Below are positions 32,255-39,893 of a stretch of 64,000 nucleotides of DNA, in pieces. The notes under the pieces were generated by a model. The model saw only the letters and a list, made by a program, of their open reading frames with translations, had not been told where the DNA came from and ran no database searches. The number at the start of each line of letters is the position of its first letter. The stretch's first letter is position 1. A program made the translations under genes and the position numbers. The DNA is from Streptomyces longwoodensis (GTDB taxonomy: Bacteria; Actinomycetota; Actinomycetes; Streptomycetales; Streptomycetaceae). The stretch lies in NCBI RefSeq assembly GCF_001514125.1, contig NZ_KQ948563.1:120469-184468 (forward strand). Direction: 5' to 3'.

Positions 32255-32449
32255 TCACTTGTCGGTGCCGTTGACGACACCGACTCCGGTACGGGTGCCG
32301 GTCTCGATGGCGGGGGCGAGGAAGGTGTGGGAGAGCCAGAAGCCGAACAGGGCAATCACGACGGCGACCCACAGGCGGACACCGAGGAACTTGATCGCGG
32401 CCCAGGCGATGACGCCCAGGACGAAGACGAGCGGCAGCGAGACGGTCAC
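32255..32449 (-). CDS. Small two-helix membrane protein, probable spread protein
   Basis: 64 aa with two hydrophobic segments (VSLPLVFVLGVIAWAAIKFL and LWVAVVIALFGFWL) and a polar end. AGGAGAACCC precedes the GTG start at 32449. It lies in the element's spd block, immediately before the SpdD-like gene. No family beyond AICE proteins of this kind comes to mind. Confidence 0.65.
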   Translation of the reverse strand: MTVSLPLVFVLGVIAWAAIKFLGVRLWVAVVIALFGFWLSHTFLAPAIETGTRTGVGVVNGTDK

Positions 32450-32466
32450 GGGTTCTCCTCAGAAGG

Positions 32467-32658
32467 TCAGCGGACGCGGCAGCGGTGGGTGCGGGCGGCC
32501 AGCTCGGCGGCGGCCCGGCTGTCGTAGTCGACGGAGAAGCCGCAGCGCGGAGCTGTGCACACAGCGGCGTGCTTCTCACGGCCCCGGCCGTCGTAGTAGG
32601 TGCCGACCTGGACCGGGCCGATGCGGACGACCCGGCGGAAGCGGCGGTTGGCGGGCAT
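32467..32658 (-). CDS. Mobile-element transfer-type small zinc protein
   Basis: 63-aa basic protein, MPANRRFRRVVRIGPVQVGT at the start, with CTAPRCGF and a final THRCRVR giving a likely C-x5-C/H-x-C metal knuckle. Proteins like this are annotated as mobile element transfer proteins next to tra in many Streptomyces elements. AAAGGAG lies upstream of ATG 32658. Confidence 0.7.
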   Translation of the reverse strand: MPANRRFRRVVRIGPVQVGTYYDGRGREKHAAVCTAPRCGFSVDYDSRAAAELAARTHRCRVR

Positions 32659-32669
32659 GAGCGCTCCTT

Positions 32670-33266
32670 TCAGAGCTGTGCGGCGATGGCTTCGGCCAGC
32701 GGTGCGGGGACGCCGAGCCGCGCGCGGAGGGTGGGGGTGTCGATGGGTGTCCCGGTCCGGGCGCGGTGTTCGTCCGCGACCTTGCGGGCATGAGTGACGA
32801 GCGCGACCGGGACCGGCACCGCGGGGCGGATGGTGACCGGTTGGGGGGCGGGCTCCACTGCGGTCAGCTCGGGGCCGGCCGCTTCGGGTGCGTCGGTCGT
32901 CTCGTGTGCGATGTGGGCGAGGAGCGTGCCGCCGAGGAAGGCGACCGCGGGCCATCCGGCGACGAGGATGCGCAGCCAGGCCGGTACGGCGCCCAGGTCG
33001 AGGAGCCCGGCCGTGGCGACGTTGGCGCCGAGCGACGCGGTCAGTGCGACGAGGAACCAGGACCACCCGGCCGCCTTCGCCCCGCCGGAGCGCAGTCGCC
33101 GCCAGGCCGCCACCAACAACAGGTCGACGGAGACCGGATAGGCCCACGCCTTCCAGCCGTCCTGTCCGGCAGCCGAGGCCAGGTCGTGCAGGTGGGCGAA
33201 GGACAGTGCGGCGGCGATCACCGCTTGGACGAGTACGGCGTCGAGACGGACGGGCAGGGCACGCAC
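32670..33266 (-). CDS. DUF2637-type membrane protein
   Basis: 198 aa. Four hydrophobic segments in the first ~120 residues (VQAVIAAALSFAHLHDLA, YPVSVDLLLVAAWRR, WFLVALTASLGANVATAGLL, ILVAGWPAVAFLGGTLL) fit DUF2637. The C-terminal ~50 residues form a soluble helix-turn-helix-like tail (ALVTHARKVADEHRARTG, TLRARLGVP). It is common beside tra in actinomycete elements and probably works in spread or replication control. GGAAGGAGT upstream points to GTG 33266 rather than ATG 33293. Confidence 0.75.
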   Translation of the reverse strand: MRALPVRLDAVLVQAVIAAALSFAHLHDLASAAGQDGWKAWAYPVSVDLLLVAAWRRLRSGGAKAAGWSWFLVALTASLGANVATAGLLDLGAVPAWLRILVAGWPAVAFLGGTLLAHIAHETTDAPEAAGPELTAVEPAPQPVTIRPAVPVPVALVTHARKVADEHRARTGTPIDTPTLRARLGVPAPLAEAIAAQL

Positions 33267-33349
33267 GGCGCCACTCCTTCCGATTTCGGGCATGGAGGGG
33301 GTAGGGACTTGGCGCGGTATGGCCGCGCCGGCCGAGGGGTGGCGTACGG

Positions 33350-34726
33350 CTACTCGGTCACCGGGCGGGGAACGGTCGCCGTTCCGGGCGTCTCCACGGG
33401 CACGGGCGGGACGTACGGGCGGTAGGGCGCGAGCGCCGGTACGTCGGGGGCGAGGTGAGCCGATTCCCGGCAGGTGGCCGCAGCATCGGCGAGTGACAGG
33501 TACGGAGTACGGATGCGGGACCAGCCGCCGGAGGTGTCGCCGACGACGGCGAGGCCGGGCAGTTCTGGGGCGATGGAACAGGCCGCGTCGACCGCTTCGG
33601 GTGCGATGTCGCCGAGCGCCATCTTGGCGGAGGCTTCGTCGTTGACGCGGTGGCAGACACGGCCGGTCAGCTGGGCTCGCAGCATGGTCGCGCCCTTGCC
33701 CAGCTCGGCGCCGAAGCGCTGCCCGCACACTTCGAGGTAGATGCCAGCTGCGCGGCCCAGCTGGGCAAGGCGGATGAGATGGGTGACCATCTCATCCCGC
33801 CGTTCCTCGTCCTTGCGGGTGGCAACGAGGAAGAGTTCGGCCACCTCATCGACGAACAGCACGATGGGGGCCGGGCGTTCACTCGCGGGCAACCCCCAGA
33901 TGTCCGAGGTGATCTCCTCGTCCGGGATGCCAGGTGCGATGCCCTGCCGGGCTTTGATCAGGTCGTACCGGTCCTCCATCTCCCGGACCAGGACCGGCAG
34001 CAGCTCGGCCGCTTCGTCCGGGTCGGTCGCCAGCGCGGACAGCCGCGAGGCGAACGGCGCCAGCTCGACGCCGCGCTTGCAGTCGATGCCGACCAGGGCG
34101 ACGGGGTGCGCCGCGAGACCGGAGATGAGGTGCCGGAGGTACATGGACTTGCCGGACAGCGTCGCGCCCAGGACGAGTTCATGCGGTACGGCGCGGTAGT
34201 CGCGGACGAACGCGGTCGCGTCCTCCCGTAACGCCACCGGCACGCCGAGAAGCCCGTGGTCGACATGACGCGGCATGCGCACCCTGCGTAAGACGTCGTA
34301 GCCGACGAGCCTGAGTTCAACGACACCGGGCTTTACGTCCCGCACGTACACGGCATGAACACCCCAGGCGTGGCGGAGCCGTTCGGCCGACGCAGTGACA
34401 TCGGCGGGTTCCTGCCCGGGGGCCAGCCGTAGCCGAATCCGTAGGCCCGTCGAGGTGGGCCGGATGATTCCGCGTCGAGGCGGCACCGGTCGGACGTCAC
34501 GTCGAGTCGTCGCCCTCACCGCGAGGGCACGCAGCCGGGAAGGCTGCACCGTGAGCCCGCACGCCTCCATGACGGAGCCGTAGGAGCCCAGGAGCCGGGC
34601 CGTCGACAACGGCAGGCCGACCGTGGACCAGTAGATCCCCGGGTGACGAGCCCGGGTGTAGGCGACCCCACCACCGAGTGTGGCGAGAGGGCCGCCCACC
34701 TCCACCAATGTCGCCCAGTCGGACAT
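33350..34726 (-). CDS. tra: FtsK/SpoIIIE-type conjugal transfer protein Tra
   Basis: 458 aa. After a short N-terminal region with a likely membrane-associating stretch comes the translocase domain: Walker A GATLSGKS at residues 187-194 and Walker B IVLFVDEVAEL. The family moves double-stranded DNA between hyphae as a hexamer and needs no relaxase, the hallmark of Streptomyces conjugation. A C-terminal DNA-binding region is expected to recognise a clt site, which I could not locate. ATG 34726 overlaps the upstream gene's stop by 4 bases. Confidence 0.92.
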   Translation of the reverse strand: MSDWATLVEVGGPLATLGGGVAYTRARHPGIYWSTVGLPLSTARLLGSYGSVMEACGLTVQPSRLRALAVRATTRRDVRPVPPRRGIIRPTSTGLRIRLRLAPGQEPADVTASAERLRHAWGVHAVYVRDVKPGVVELRLVGYDVLRRVRMPRHVDHGLLGVPVALREDATAFVRDYRAVPHELVLGATLSGKSMYLRHLISGLAAHPVALVGIDCKRGVELAPFASRLSALATDPDEAAELLPVLVREMEDRYDLIKARQGIAPGIPDEEITSDIWGLPASERPAPIVLFVDEVAELFLVATRKDEERRDEMVTHLIRLAQLGRAAGIYLEVCGQRFGAELGKGATMLRAQLTGRVCHRVNDEASAKMALGDIAPEAVDAACSIAPELPGLAVVGDTSGGWSRIRTPYLSLADAAATCRESAHLAPDVPALAPYRPYVPPVPVETPGTATVPRPVTE

Positions 34727-35082
34727 CAGGCGGTGGCTCCGACGGCGGCCGGGAAGGCGGCCGGCGTGACCGCAGCCGCACGGAAGGCGATGCCGTGACG
34801 CTGCTGACCGTTGAACACGGACTCCCACGGCCGGGCCATCAGGCCCACCAGGGAAACCGGGGAACCGAGGGTCAGGCCCTCGGTGACGCCGCTTTCCGGG
34901 ACGGTGACCTTGATCAGGGAGGACTCGCCGTCCTCGATGTAGACGACGCCGATGGTCATCAGCGCCTCACCGCTCACGGCATCCTTGGCGATCTCACCGG
35001 TCTGCCGGTCGCGGACCTTGGGTTCCGGGGCCTCGGTCAGCAGGATTGTGGCCGCCGAAGTCTCCATACGGATCACACGCAC
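34726..35082 (-). CDS. Conserved element protein upstream of tra, function unknown
   Basis: 118-aa, beta-rich protein (ILLTEAPEPKVRDRQTGEIA, MTIGVVYIEDGESSLIKVTV, SPVSLVGLMARPWE). Proteins like it sit directly before tra in AICEs. The fold suggests an OB- or single-strand-binding-like barrel, but this is a guess. GTG 35082 has GGGAG nine bases upstream; the longer ORF lacks a ribosome site. It is first in the leftward transfer/replication operon, so its promoter should lie in 35083-35397. Confidence 0.7.
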   Translation of the reverse strand: MRVIRMETSAATILLTEAPEPKVRDRQTGEIAKDAVSGEALMTIGVVYIEDGESSLIKVTVPESGVTEGLTLGSPVSLVGLMARPWESVFNGQQRHGIAFRAAAVTPAAFPAAVGATA

Positions 35083-35104
35083 AGAACTGAACTCCCTTGC
35101 GCAG

Positions 35105-35120
35105 CACCGTACGCACGGTG
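35105..35120. promoter_or_regulatory. Inverted repeat before the transfer operon
   Basis: CACCGTACGCACGGTG is a perfect 6-bp inverted repeat with a 4-bp spacer, ~23 bp upstream of the first gene of the transfer operon. It is a candidate operator for the element's regulator. Confidence 0.45.
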
Positions 35121-35368
35121 CAATCAGTGACGAACGCCTACGCAACGGGAGGTTGACCTCATACCGACTGGGCGCGATACGCTCCAAGAGCGTTGATGCC
35201 AACGACGCACCCGGCCTGAGTGGGCTGCCTCCCGCTCAGGCCACATCTGCTTTCTGTGGCCTCTTTCGCTCACGTGCCGGCACAGGTCTGCCTTCCTGTT
35301 CCGGCCGTTCGCACGCCCGCACGTCAACTCCGCTGGACGCGAAGGGGCGTGCCGACGCCAACCACAGT

Positions 35369-35397
35369 AACCCGCACTCCTAGTACTGTCTAGTACT
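35369..35397. promoter_or_regulatory. Candidate operator A (shared 12-mer plus AGTAC repeats)
   Basis: AACCCGCACTCC is followed by TAGTACTGTCTAGTACTTC, with AGTAC-type repeats continuing to about 35425. The same 12-mer with GTAC repeats occurs at 37017-37028. Likely targets for one DNA-binding protein of the element. Confidence 0.45.
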
Positions 35398-36627
35398 TCA
35401 GGTACCAGTCCGTACTTCGTGTACGCCCAACTCGCCCGCCAAGGAACGAAGCTCCTCAGAGGGCGGCTGGCTCATGGTCAGCAGGTCCGCCACGATCTGC
35501 TTCACCATCGGCAGGGACCGCACCATCTCGGAGGACAGTCCACGCGCCTTCATCAGCGCCGCTACGGCGTCAGGGACCTGCCGACGCTGCGCGTAGGCCC
35601 TCGCCACGTCGATTTGGAACCGCGTCTGCCGCTCCGCGGACAGCCCTGACGCATCGACCGATTGAGCGGCTCGGAGAGCCACGCCGGCGTCGCCGAGGTC
35701 AACCGCCACGGCCACCTCGTGCAAGCCGACGTTGGTCGGACCGAACTCGGTGTTGTAGTCGTTGCGTCCGTCGCCGACCTGTTCGGCCATGGCACGAGCG
35801 TCACGGAGGTAGCCGTACGCCTCGTCGGCCAGGTTCAGCCGGGCAGCGGCAACGGCCCGTTGCAGGGTCAGCGCTCCACGGAGCGCTACTGCCTCGGCCT
35901 GACCCGATTCCGCCAAGGGTTGCAGCGCGTCAGCCGCACTGCCGGACGCCTGAGCCGCCTGCTCGAAGTGCCGTGCCCCGAGGAACACGATCGAGAGCCG
36001 GAACTCACCAGCCGCCATCAGGAGCGGATCATTGGCCCGTTCAGCGGCGACCACGGCCCGGTCGACGGCGATCCAGGCCGCCTCGGGCTCTCCCATGTTC
36101 GCAAGCGCTCCGCTGCACGTGTGGTACATGACGGCCAGGAGCCGGAACAGCTCTGGGCGCTCCGCCTCGGCAACGGCTCGGGTGGCCGCCTCCAGCCGGG
36201 GAACGAGCCCTTCGAGCAGCTCGGCCAAGTCGGCGTAGTTGCCCTGGTGCGTCAACTCCCAGGCACGGTCGACCTCTGAGCGGAGCGCCGACACATCAGG
36301 GGACGTGTCCTGCCGGCCAAGGACGGCCCTGAGTGAGTGCGCGGCACTCAGCACGAGCCGTAGCCGACTGGCCCCCGGCAACTCCCCCTCGGCCACCGAC
36401 GCGACGATGGGCGCCTCGGCCGCCAGCTCGCCGATCGGGACCTCCAGCACCTCGGCGACCTTTTCCAGCACGGTCATGCGGTCGATGCGCCGTACGCCCC
36501 GCTCGACCTGGGACACCCACGCCTCGGATCGCTCCAGCAGGCCGGCGAACTCTTTTTGCGAGAGGCCGCGTCGCTTGCGATGAAAGGCGATCTTGCGGCC
36601 CAGCGCCTTCTGATACTCAGTGCTCAA
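35398..36627 (-). CDS. XRE-family regulator with TPR-like C-terminal domain
   Basis: 409 aa. The N-terminal Cro/CI helix-turn-helix is clear: GRKIAFHRKRRGLSQKEFAG, then RSEAWVSQVERGVRRI. The remaining ~300 residues are Ala/Leu-rich helical repeats resembling the TPR domains of Streptomyces regulators that sense peptides or partner proteins. It is the likely master switch of the element, in place of KorSA/Pra. The start is probably TTG 36627, overlapping the end of the upstream monooxygenase-like gene by 11 bases. Confidence 0.8.
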   Translation of the reverse strand: MSTEYQKALGRKIAFHRKRRGLSQKEFAGLLERSEAWVSQVERGVRRIDRMTVLEKVAEVLEVPIGELAAEAPIVASVAEGELPGASRLRLVLSAAHSLRAVLGRQDTSPDVSALRSEVDRAWELTHQGNYADLAELLEGLVPRLEAATRAVAEAERPELFRLLAVMYHTCSGALANMGEPEAAWIAVDRAVVAAERANDPLLMAAGEFRLSIVFLGARHFEQAAQASGSAADALQPLAESGQAEAVALRGALTLQRAVAAARLNLADEAYGYLRDARAMAEQVGDGRNDYNTEFGPTNVGLHEVAVAVDLGDAGVALRAAQSVDASGLSAERQTRFQIDVARAYAQRRQVPDAVAALMKARGLSSEMVRSLPMVKQIVADLLTMSQPPSEELRSLAGELGVHEVRTGT

Positions 36628-36931
36628 CGTCCACGCCCTTGCCGGACACGAAGTCCAGACGGTCGACCTCTGTCGCCGCAAGGTACTTGTCCCGCTCGGA
36701 GAGGAAGGCCCGCACGTAGTCCTTCGACTCGTGCTCCTCGAAGGCGTCCTTGTCCCGGTACAGCTCGTAGAAGATCCGCTCCAGCGGGCGCCCGTCAACG
36801 CGGTGCACGGTGTAGATCACCGTTCCGGGTTCGTTCGCGCGGATCAACTCCCCGGTCCGCGCCACGAGGTCGTCGAAGGCTGCCGCCGACGCCTCGTCCT
36901 TGCAGGTGAAACGCACCATCAGTCCGAACAT
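36617..36931 (-). CDS. Antibiotic-biosynthesis-monooxygenase (ABM) domain protein
   Basis: 104-aa ferredoxin-like single-domain protein: MFGLMVRFTCKDEASAAAFD, then TVIYTVHRVDGRP and IFYELYRDKDAFEEHESKDY. This matches the ABM/putative quinol monooxygenase family (YgiN-like). In this element it is co-transcribed with the XRE regulator, so a signal-sensing or redox role in control is plausible but unproven. ATG 36931 follows AGAGGA. Confidence 0.75.
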   Translation of the reverse strand: MFGLMVRFTCKDEASAAAFDDLVARTGELIRANEPGTVIYTVHRVDGRPLERIFYELYRDKDAFEEHESKDYVRAFLSERDKYLAATEVDRLDFVSGKGVDVEH

Positions 36932-37016
36932 GCGAGGTCCTCTCTCCATCGGCATCCAGGCCAGCACCAGACCACCCGGCGAACGCTATGCGCCGACCGC
37001 CCGCACGAAAAGTACG

Positions 37017-37075
37017 AACCCGCACTCCCGGTACGCGCACATTCGGTACGGTGCTAGTACTAATTGTACGGCTCT
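37017..37075. promoter_or_regulatory. Candidate operator B, between divergent regulator and HATPase genes
   Basis: Starts with the 12-mer AACCCGCACTCC seen at 35369, then has GTAC-containing repeats (CGGTACGCG, CGGTACGGTG, AGTACTAATTGTACGG). It sits between the leftward ABM-XRE operon and the rightward HATPase operon, a natural place for autoregulation. Confidence 0.45.
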
Positions 37076-37144
37076 GAATGGTCCGTGTCAGCCGGTCGGC
37101 CCGGCTGGCCCGGAAGGCAGCAGGTCACCGCCATGGAGGACGCC

Positions 37145-37558
37145 ATGCCCACCCACGGACGAACCTTCCCCGGGGTCCCTCAAGAACTCAGCACCGCACG
37201 CCGCTGGACCCGCGCCACGCTGGACGGCCACCCGCACACGGACGACGCCGCGCTGATCGTCACGGAACTCGGCACCAACGCGCTCGCCCACACCGCCAGT
37301 GGCGACGGCGCGGGCACCTTCCACGTCGCGCTCACCGTGTCCGAACGGACGATCACGATCGCGGTGACCGATTCGGGCGACACGAAGACGACTCCCGAGG
37401 TCCAGGAGCCGCCCCTCAACTCCACCCACGGCCGCGGGCTAGCTCTGGTGACCGCAGTCGCGGACAGCGTCACGGTCCAGGGCGACGACTCGGGCCGCAC
37501 GGTCACAGCCGAATTGCGCGTCCACGCAGGCATCGAGGAGTCAGCGCAGTGCGTCTGA
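37145..37558 (+). CDS. HATPase_c (RsbW/anti-sigma-type) ATP-binding protein
   Basis: 137 aa. GHKL-fold kinase-like protein: N box ELGTNALAHT, G1 box DSGD, G2 box HGRGLALV. Streptomyces has many such small ATPases related to anti-sigma kinases, mostly uncharacterised. GGAGG five bases before ATG 37145 decides the start; ATG 37133 is also in frame. It is transcribed divergently from the XRE/ABM pair and may feed into the element's regulation. Confidence 0.8.
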   Translation: MPTHGRTFPGVPQELSTARRWTRATLDGHPHTDDAALIVTELGTNALAHTASGDGAGTFHVALTVSERTITIAVTDSGDTKTTPEVQEPPLNSTHGRGLALVTAVADSVTVQGDDSGRTVTAELRVHAGIEESAQCV

Positions 37559-37646
37559 AGCCCAAGCGGGACACCTGCTGGGCCGACGTGCCCAGGAGAA
37601 GTGATGACGACAACGGCGGGCGCACGGTCGCCGCAGGAGGCCACGG

Positions 37647-38030
37647 GTGCCGATGAAGCAACCACGACGCGGTTATTGGTGCGAGTGCTGGACCGAAGAC
37701 CTCACCGAACAGCGAAGGCCGGCGCTGCTCGCCTCCTTCGACGCGTACTCGGCGCCCCAGGCCGATCGATGGGTAGCAGTCACGCTGCGCACGATCTCCC
37801 CGGCCCTTGACCCAGACGCCTCGGACGCCGCTTGGGAGTGGCTGTATGACGGCCGCATCGAAACCAGGCGAGCACTTCTGCGCGCCGAGTCCTGCACGGT
37901 GTCAGTGACCCACGAGGACATACGCATCACGTGGACGATCCGACCCGTGATCTTCCTGGAGCTCGCGCACCGCCAGAGCAACGAACTACCGATCTGCGCG
38001 CATGCCTTCAAGCCCCAGGCGTCCGACTGA
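37647..38030 (+). CDS. Element-borne hypothetical protein (WCECWTEDLTEQ type)
   Basis: 127 aa, containing YWCECWTEDLTEQRRPALLA and IRPVIFLELAHRQSNELPIC. I recognise it only as a type often found after an HATPase gene in Streptomyces elements. AGGAGG at 37635-37640 is six bases from GTG 37647, better placed than for ATG 37653. A second frame with a strong AGGAG site (ATG 37601) overlaps its start. It is followed by a very strong hairpin. Confidence 0.6.
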   Translation: MPMKQPRRGYWCECWTEDLTEQRRPALLASFDAYSAPQADRWVAVTLRTISPALDPDASDAAWEWLYDGRIETRRALLRAESCTVSVTHEDIRITWTIRPVIFLELAHRQSNELPICAHAFKPQASD

Positions 38031-38077
38031 GTAACAACCTTCTTCACGAGTTCAAGTGCCCGCGCACGGCGCGGGCG

Positions 38078-38140
38078 CGCGCCGCCGGGCGCGGCCTGCC
38101 TCCTGTCTGCGCCCCGGCTGGCCGCGCCCGGCGGCGCGCT
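38078..38140. repeat. Perfect 20-bp inverted repeat, 23-nt loop
   Basis: 38078-38097 pairs perfectly with 38121-38140, all G/C. It starts 47 bases after the end of the hypothetical gene. It could be a terminator, or a structured origin element (sso/sti-like) of the rolling-circle replicon. Confidence 0.85.
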
Positions 38141-38213
38141 CGGCGGCTGCGGGCATGAAGTGGGAGACACCCTCTGTGGCTGGGGCGGTCGGCTCCACGG
38201 CTTTAGGCAGCCA

Positions 38214-38324
38214 CTTTGGGGCGAGCCTCTAAGATCATGGCCCCAACGTCGTGCTTTACCGGGCAGGTCCACAGACTGCCCGACGCGCCGGAAGCTTACG
38301 GGGCCATGATCACTCGCCCCAAAG
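38214..38324. repeat. Interrupted long inverted repeat with inner hairpin
   Basis: Outer arms 38214-38225 / 38313-38324 (TTTGGGGCGAG core), second arms 38233-38244 / 38300-38311 (GATCATGGCCCC), and inside GGGCAG/CTGCCC around a 9-nt loop. The arms are 12 + 12 bp with a small asymmetric bulge. This may be a MITE-like insertion, an origin structure, or the HNH gene's terminator (its stop is 35 bp away). Confidence 0.8.
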
Positions 38325-38358
38325 CAGCTCCAGCCCAAAGCCGCTCCGCCGACCTACG

Positions 38359-39345
38359 TCATGGGCTGTCACGTACGACACGGCGAGCGTCTCCTTTGAC
38401 CCTCCTCAGGGCGATATCATAAGCCCAGGCGTAAGTGGAGACTTTTTTATCAATAGAGAAGTGTCGTCCTGTTGCCGTGTCCAGAACACGATGGAACTCA
38501 TCCATCAGGTCCGGCCAGGCTACTGCACCGAGATCATCATCCGTCCAGCCGTAGAGAGATCTCAATTCCTCCTTCACTGCCGAAAAGAAGGACACAGGTT
38601 CGCGGGGTTCCTTTCCGGTCGAAAGATTCTGCCTCCGAGGTTCATTGATCTCCTCAGGTGTGCCCGCCAGCATGTCCGGACTATCCCTTAGCCCTGCGTA
38701 GTCAATCCACGCCCAAAAGCTCTCCGCGTCAGCCACATCCGGAGCCTCGGCGTGATGGTCTGAACACAGCAGCGCAAAATTCCTGACATCCATCGAGCCC
38801 CCGAGTGCAGTCGGGACAACGTGTGCCCGCTCGACAGGCTTGCGCCAGCACACCAGGCAGGCGGCTTCTTGCATGCCAAGATATTCGGTAATCGCCCGTA
38901 CGGTGGGTGCCGTCTTCCTGTTGACTGGCTCCTTCTCTCGGGGCTGAATCCCTAGTGATCCGGCATCGTACCCGTACTTGCTGCCATCATCTGGATGATT
39001 GATACGCAAGACGTCTGGAATATCATTGCACTGTTTACGCGGGTTCCGCGCACCGTAAAGGGGGGTGTGGATCTCCGTTAGGTAGTCCCCCAGGAACCCG
39101 AGCGTGAAATCTTTGATCAATTCAAGGGCGTCGTGGTCGTATCCGCCAGCTTCATTCCTGTGCCCCTGGATGTCGATGTACAGAAAACGCGGGGCGCCTG
39201 GCGATTTCCTTTCGGCTGCCTTGACGCACTCGAAAATGCGAATAGCGCTCCGCTCAAAGTTCTCGTACACCTTCATGTCATGGTAAATCGCTACGCCCTT
39301 TTGGGTCTTCTTTTTCTGTGCTTGCTGTCGCGTCTTCTTGGCCAC
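38359..39345 (-). CDS. HNH endonuclease-type cargo protein
   Basis: 328 aa. The start is Lys/Gln-rich (AKKTRQQAQKKKTQKG), followed by an unfamiliar ~150-residue domain (FLYIDIQGHRNEAGGYDHDA). The HNH module is CLVCWRKPVERAHVVPTALG, then NFALLCSDHHAEAPD, with a C-x2-C zinc pair, the catalytic His and an N-x4-C-x2-HH end. The ~120-residue C-terminal part is unknown. GC content is visibly below the flanks, a sign of recent gain. A defence or DNA-processing nuclease is plausible. GTG 39345 is the start. Confidence 0.75.
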   Translation of the reverse strand: MAKKTRQQAQKKKTQKGVAIYHDMKVYENFERSAIRIFECVKAAERKSPGAPRFLYIDIQGHRNEAGGYDHDALELIKDFTLGFLGDYLTEIHTPLYGARNPRKQCNDIPDVLRINHPDDGSKYGYDAGSLGIQPREKEPVNRKTAPTVRAITEYLGMQEAACLVCWRKPVERAHVVPTALGGSMDVRNFALLCSDHHAEAPDVADAESFWAWIDYAGLRDSPDMLAGTPEEINEPRRQNLSTGKEPREPVSFFSAVKEELRSLYGWTDDDLGAVAWPDLMDEFHRVLDTATGRHFSIDKKVSTYAWAYDIALRRVKGDARRVVRDSP

Positions 39346-39893
39346 GAGCCCCCCTAGGCCACGGTCTTATATGGCACTCGGAGCATGGCAGACCGCACTG
39401 ACACCCAGCAGTCGACTAGCTGAAGCTGCACCTGAAGTGCTAGGCCACGAGGGGTGCCAAGCGCTAGCAGCCGGGGCCGCGATGCTTATCCCCTGGGCCG
39501 TCCGAGGCTGACCAAGGCTGACAGCCGACACCCACCGGTGACCGCCTTCACCCGCTCCGGCCTGGGCCACCGGAGTCGATCTGCGACACTGGATGCATCA
39601 TGCCCAAGCCAGGAGAACCGGCATGAGGAGGCTGCTCTGCTGTACAGCAGCGGAGTACAGCAACCACTGCGACTGTAGCCAGTCGTCATCGACCACAGGC
39701 ATCTGGGCCACCTGCCCAACAGACCTCAGCGACCGCCCCGCCCGTAGTTCGTATCGAGGGGGAACGCCGGCAGGCCGCCTTCACTCGGTCAGTGAACCTC
39801 GCCAGTGCTGTTACGCCGACCTTTTCGTTGGGATGAACGCCCAAGTGGACAAGTGTCCCTTGCACTTGAAGATGGATCTGATCATTCTTCGGA
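39346..39893. other. Gene-poor stretch in the element
   Basis: 548 bp of lower-GC DNA between the HNH and TerD genes. One plus-strand frame (ATG 39623 to 39901, preceded by AGGAG) would give a 92-aa Cys-rich peptide unlike anything I know, with poor codon bias. I see nothing else I can support. Confidence 0.4.

Noticed and set aside
31408..32355. 315-codon minus frame overlapping rep
   Set aside because: Out of frame with rep, Arg/Pro/His-rich, and covers non-conserved codons only; the real frame is rep starting at 31904.
37601..37810. 69-aa ORF with a strong AGGAG ribosome site overlapping the 127-aa element gene
   Set aside because: Mostly overlaps the better-supported frame and has a shadow-like Arg-rich composition; it may be an early overlapping start but cannot be supported.
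38359..39345. HNH protein considered as a homing endonuclease or intron product
   Set aside because: No intron or intein boundaries, and it is a free-standing gene with its own start.
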